The notes under the pieces: generated by a model
What the model was told of the DNA's origin: nothing
The model's input: the letters and a program-made list of their open reading frames with translations, nothing else
Databases searched by the model: none
Translations under genes and position numbers: made by a program
Shown here: in pieces, positions 63,150 through 64,000 of the stretch
Layout: every line of letters begins with the position of its first letter
Position numbering within the stretch: position 1 is the first letter of the stretch
Assembly (NCBI RefSeq): GCF_013285155.1
Contig: NZ_JABTEL010000002.1
Coordinates: forward strand, 186,001 to 250,000
Source of the DNA: Winogradskyella undariae
GTDB lineage: Bacteria; Bacteroidota; Bacteroidia; Flavobacteriales; Flavobacteriaceae
Length of the DNA stretch: 64,000 nucleotides
Direction of reading: 5' to 3'

Positions 63150-63533
63150 TGTGATTTTAAAAACTTACGAGCTCCTATGTGCCATTTAGTTTTTTTTAAT
63201 TAGAATTAGAATTAGAAATTTCTTCTATTTAAAGAACCTTTGTTGTTAATTTATTATTGTTTTTACAAGAAGATATAAACACTGAGGTGAAACTTAAAAT
63301 TAAAATATTGTATCTCATAATATCTATATTTTTACTTTTAGACTCCTATAAATTACTAAATTAAAGACAAAATCAAGATGTATTCAAAATATTTATAGCA
63401 CTATAAATACTGTTAATAACTTATAAGTAAGGATTTAATGAAAAAACCTACTTTTGTTTTAGCTGCTTTTAACTGTTTGTTTAAATTTTAAATCAGTGAA
63501 ATAGAAGCATAGTAAAATTTTAAAACACAAGAT
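63150..63533. other. Intergenic stretch before trxB
   Basis: About 380 A/T-rich bases without a gene. It contains three tandem AATTAG copies (63198-63215) and a TACTTTTG box (63449-63456) that may serve trxB, though it is about 80 bases from the start. Confidence 0.5.
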
Positions 63534-64000
63534 ATGTCAGATACAATAGAAAAAGTAAAATGTTTAATTATAGGTTCAGGACCAGCAGGTTATACGGCTG
63601 CGGTTTATGCAGCTAGAGCAAATATGTCTCCTGTTTTGTATCAAGGTGAACAACCAGGTGGTCAATTAACAACAACTAATGATGTTGAGAATTTTCCTGG
63701 ATACCCAGAAGGTATTACAGGTCCAGAAATGATGATGCAATTACAAAAGCAAGCTGAACGTTTTGGAACTGATGTACGTCATGGTTGGGTTTCTAAAGTT
63801 GATTTTTCTGGAGATGTGCATAAAGCATGGATTAATGAAGATAAAGAAATTCACGCGGATACTATTATTATTTCTACAGGTGCGTCTGCAAAATATTTAA
63901 ACTTACCTTCAGAACAAAAATATTTAAAATTAGGTGGTGGTGTTTCTGCATGTGCAGTTTGTGATGGTTTTTTCTATAGAAATCAAGAAGTTGTAATTGT
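63534..64000 (+). CDS. trxB: Thioredoxin-disulfide reductase (partial, runs off the window)
   Basis: The first about 155 residues are present; the gene continues past the window end. Motifs are clear: FAD-binding GSGPAGYTAAVYAAR, GEQPGGQLTTTNDVENFPG, and the redox-active CAVCDGFF. TrxB uses NADPH to reduce thioredoxin and so supports DNA synthesis, sulphate assimilation and oxidative defence. A long leader with a TACTTTTG box precedes the start (63449-63456). Confidence 0.95.
   Translation, partial: MSDTIEKVKCLIIGSGPAGYTAAVYAARANMSPVLYQGEQPGGQLTTTNDVENFPGYPEGITGPEMMMQLQKQAERFGTDVRHGWVSKVDFSGDVHKAWINEDKEIHADTIIISTGASAKYLNLPSEQKYLKLGGGVSACAVCDGFFYRNQEVVI

Noticed and set aside
63198..63215. 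Tandem AATTAG triplet repeat
   Set aside because: Three 6-bp copies in A/T-rich DNA are expected by chance; no array structure.
1..64000. CRISPR arrays, insertion sequences, integrases, attachment sites
   Set aside because: Scanned for regular repeats and transposase motifs; none found.

Overview
The window comes from a chromosome of a marine-type Flavobacteriaceae bacterium (phylum Bacteroidota). The evidence is low GC, A/T-ending codons, promoters of the Bacteroidota type (TAnnTTTG(C) -7 boxes), type IX secretion (T9SS) C-terminal sorting domains, and family-typical proteins such as the small 'riboflavin synthase beta'-like proteins, DUF5683, DUF6122 and a 950-residue CarB. No insertion sequence, prophage, CRISPR array or recognisable horizontally acquired island is visible.

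Layout. 1-9.3 kb: a SAM-riboswitch-controlled NhaC-type transporter (probable methionine transporter MetT), rpmH, carB, an orphan T9SS tail protein, recF with a DUF721 protein, a YfgM-like TPR protein and ribH. 9.4-14.9 kb: two small basic membrane proteins, mutL, two rhomboid proteases, an EEP-family phosphodiesterase and a DUF6122 protein. 14.9-20.2 kb (minus): parA-parB-DUF5683-dapB-lepB-wbqC. 20.4-28.6 kb (minus): an M16 protease, both subunits of B12-dependent methylmalonyl-CoA mutase, a FtsB/DivIC-like protein, uridine kinase and a cytochrome c lipoprotein, followed by tRNA-Pro(TGG).

29-51 kb is the accessory core. It holds (a) a cobalamin-riboswitch operon with a BtuB-type receptor, a BtuG-like lipoprotein beta-propeller, a paralogous propeller carrying a T9SS tail, and a further T9SS cargo; (b) a TolC-HlyD-ABC2-ABC2 exporter without an ATPase, with a CRP/FNR-like palindrome at the -41.5 position of the predicted promoter; (c) a probable zinc locus with a Fur/Zur-type regulator and 9-1-9 operator, a MerC protein, a small HxLxH...CxxC protein, a ZnuD-like TonB receptor and two histidine-rich DUF4625-like lipoproteins; and (d) a probable copper locus with an OprC/NosA-like receptor that keeps the CxxxM...HxM copper site, a YtkA-like lipoprotein, MbnP- and MbnH-like proteins, and two paralogous small proteins with an LQCNGKC motif. 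Three neighbouring systems thus serve outer-membrane uptake of B12, zinc and copper. The B12 probably feeds the mutase encoded nearby.

51-64 kb: a bile-acid/sodium-symporter-like protein, an aldehyde dehydrogenase, a YtxH/holin-like/small-protein stress cassette, a DUF2652 cyclase-like protein with an AraC regulator, hemerythrin, a PA2169-type four-helix protein, an SRAP (YedK/HMCES) homologue that has lost its catalytic Cys2, DUF1328, a TPR histidine kinase with a LuxR response regulator, a small membrane protein, a SIMPL-domain protein, and the start of trxB, cut by the window end. This part looks like an envelope and oxidative stress region.
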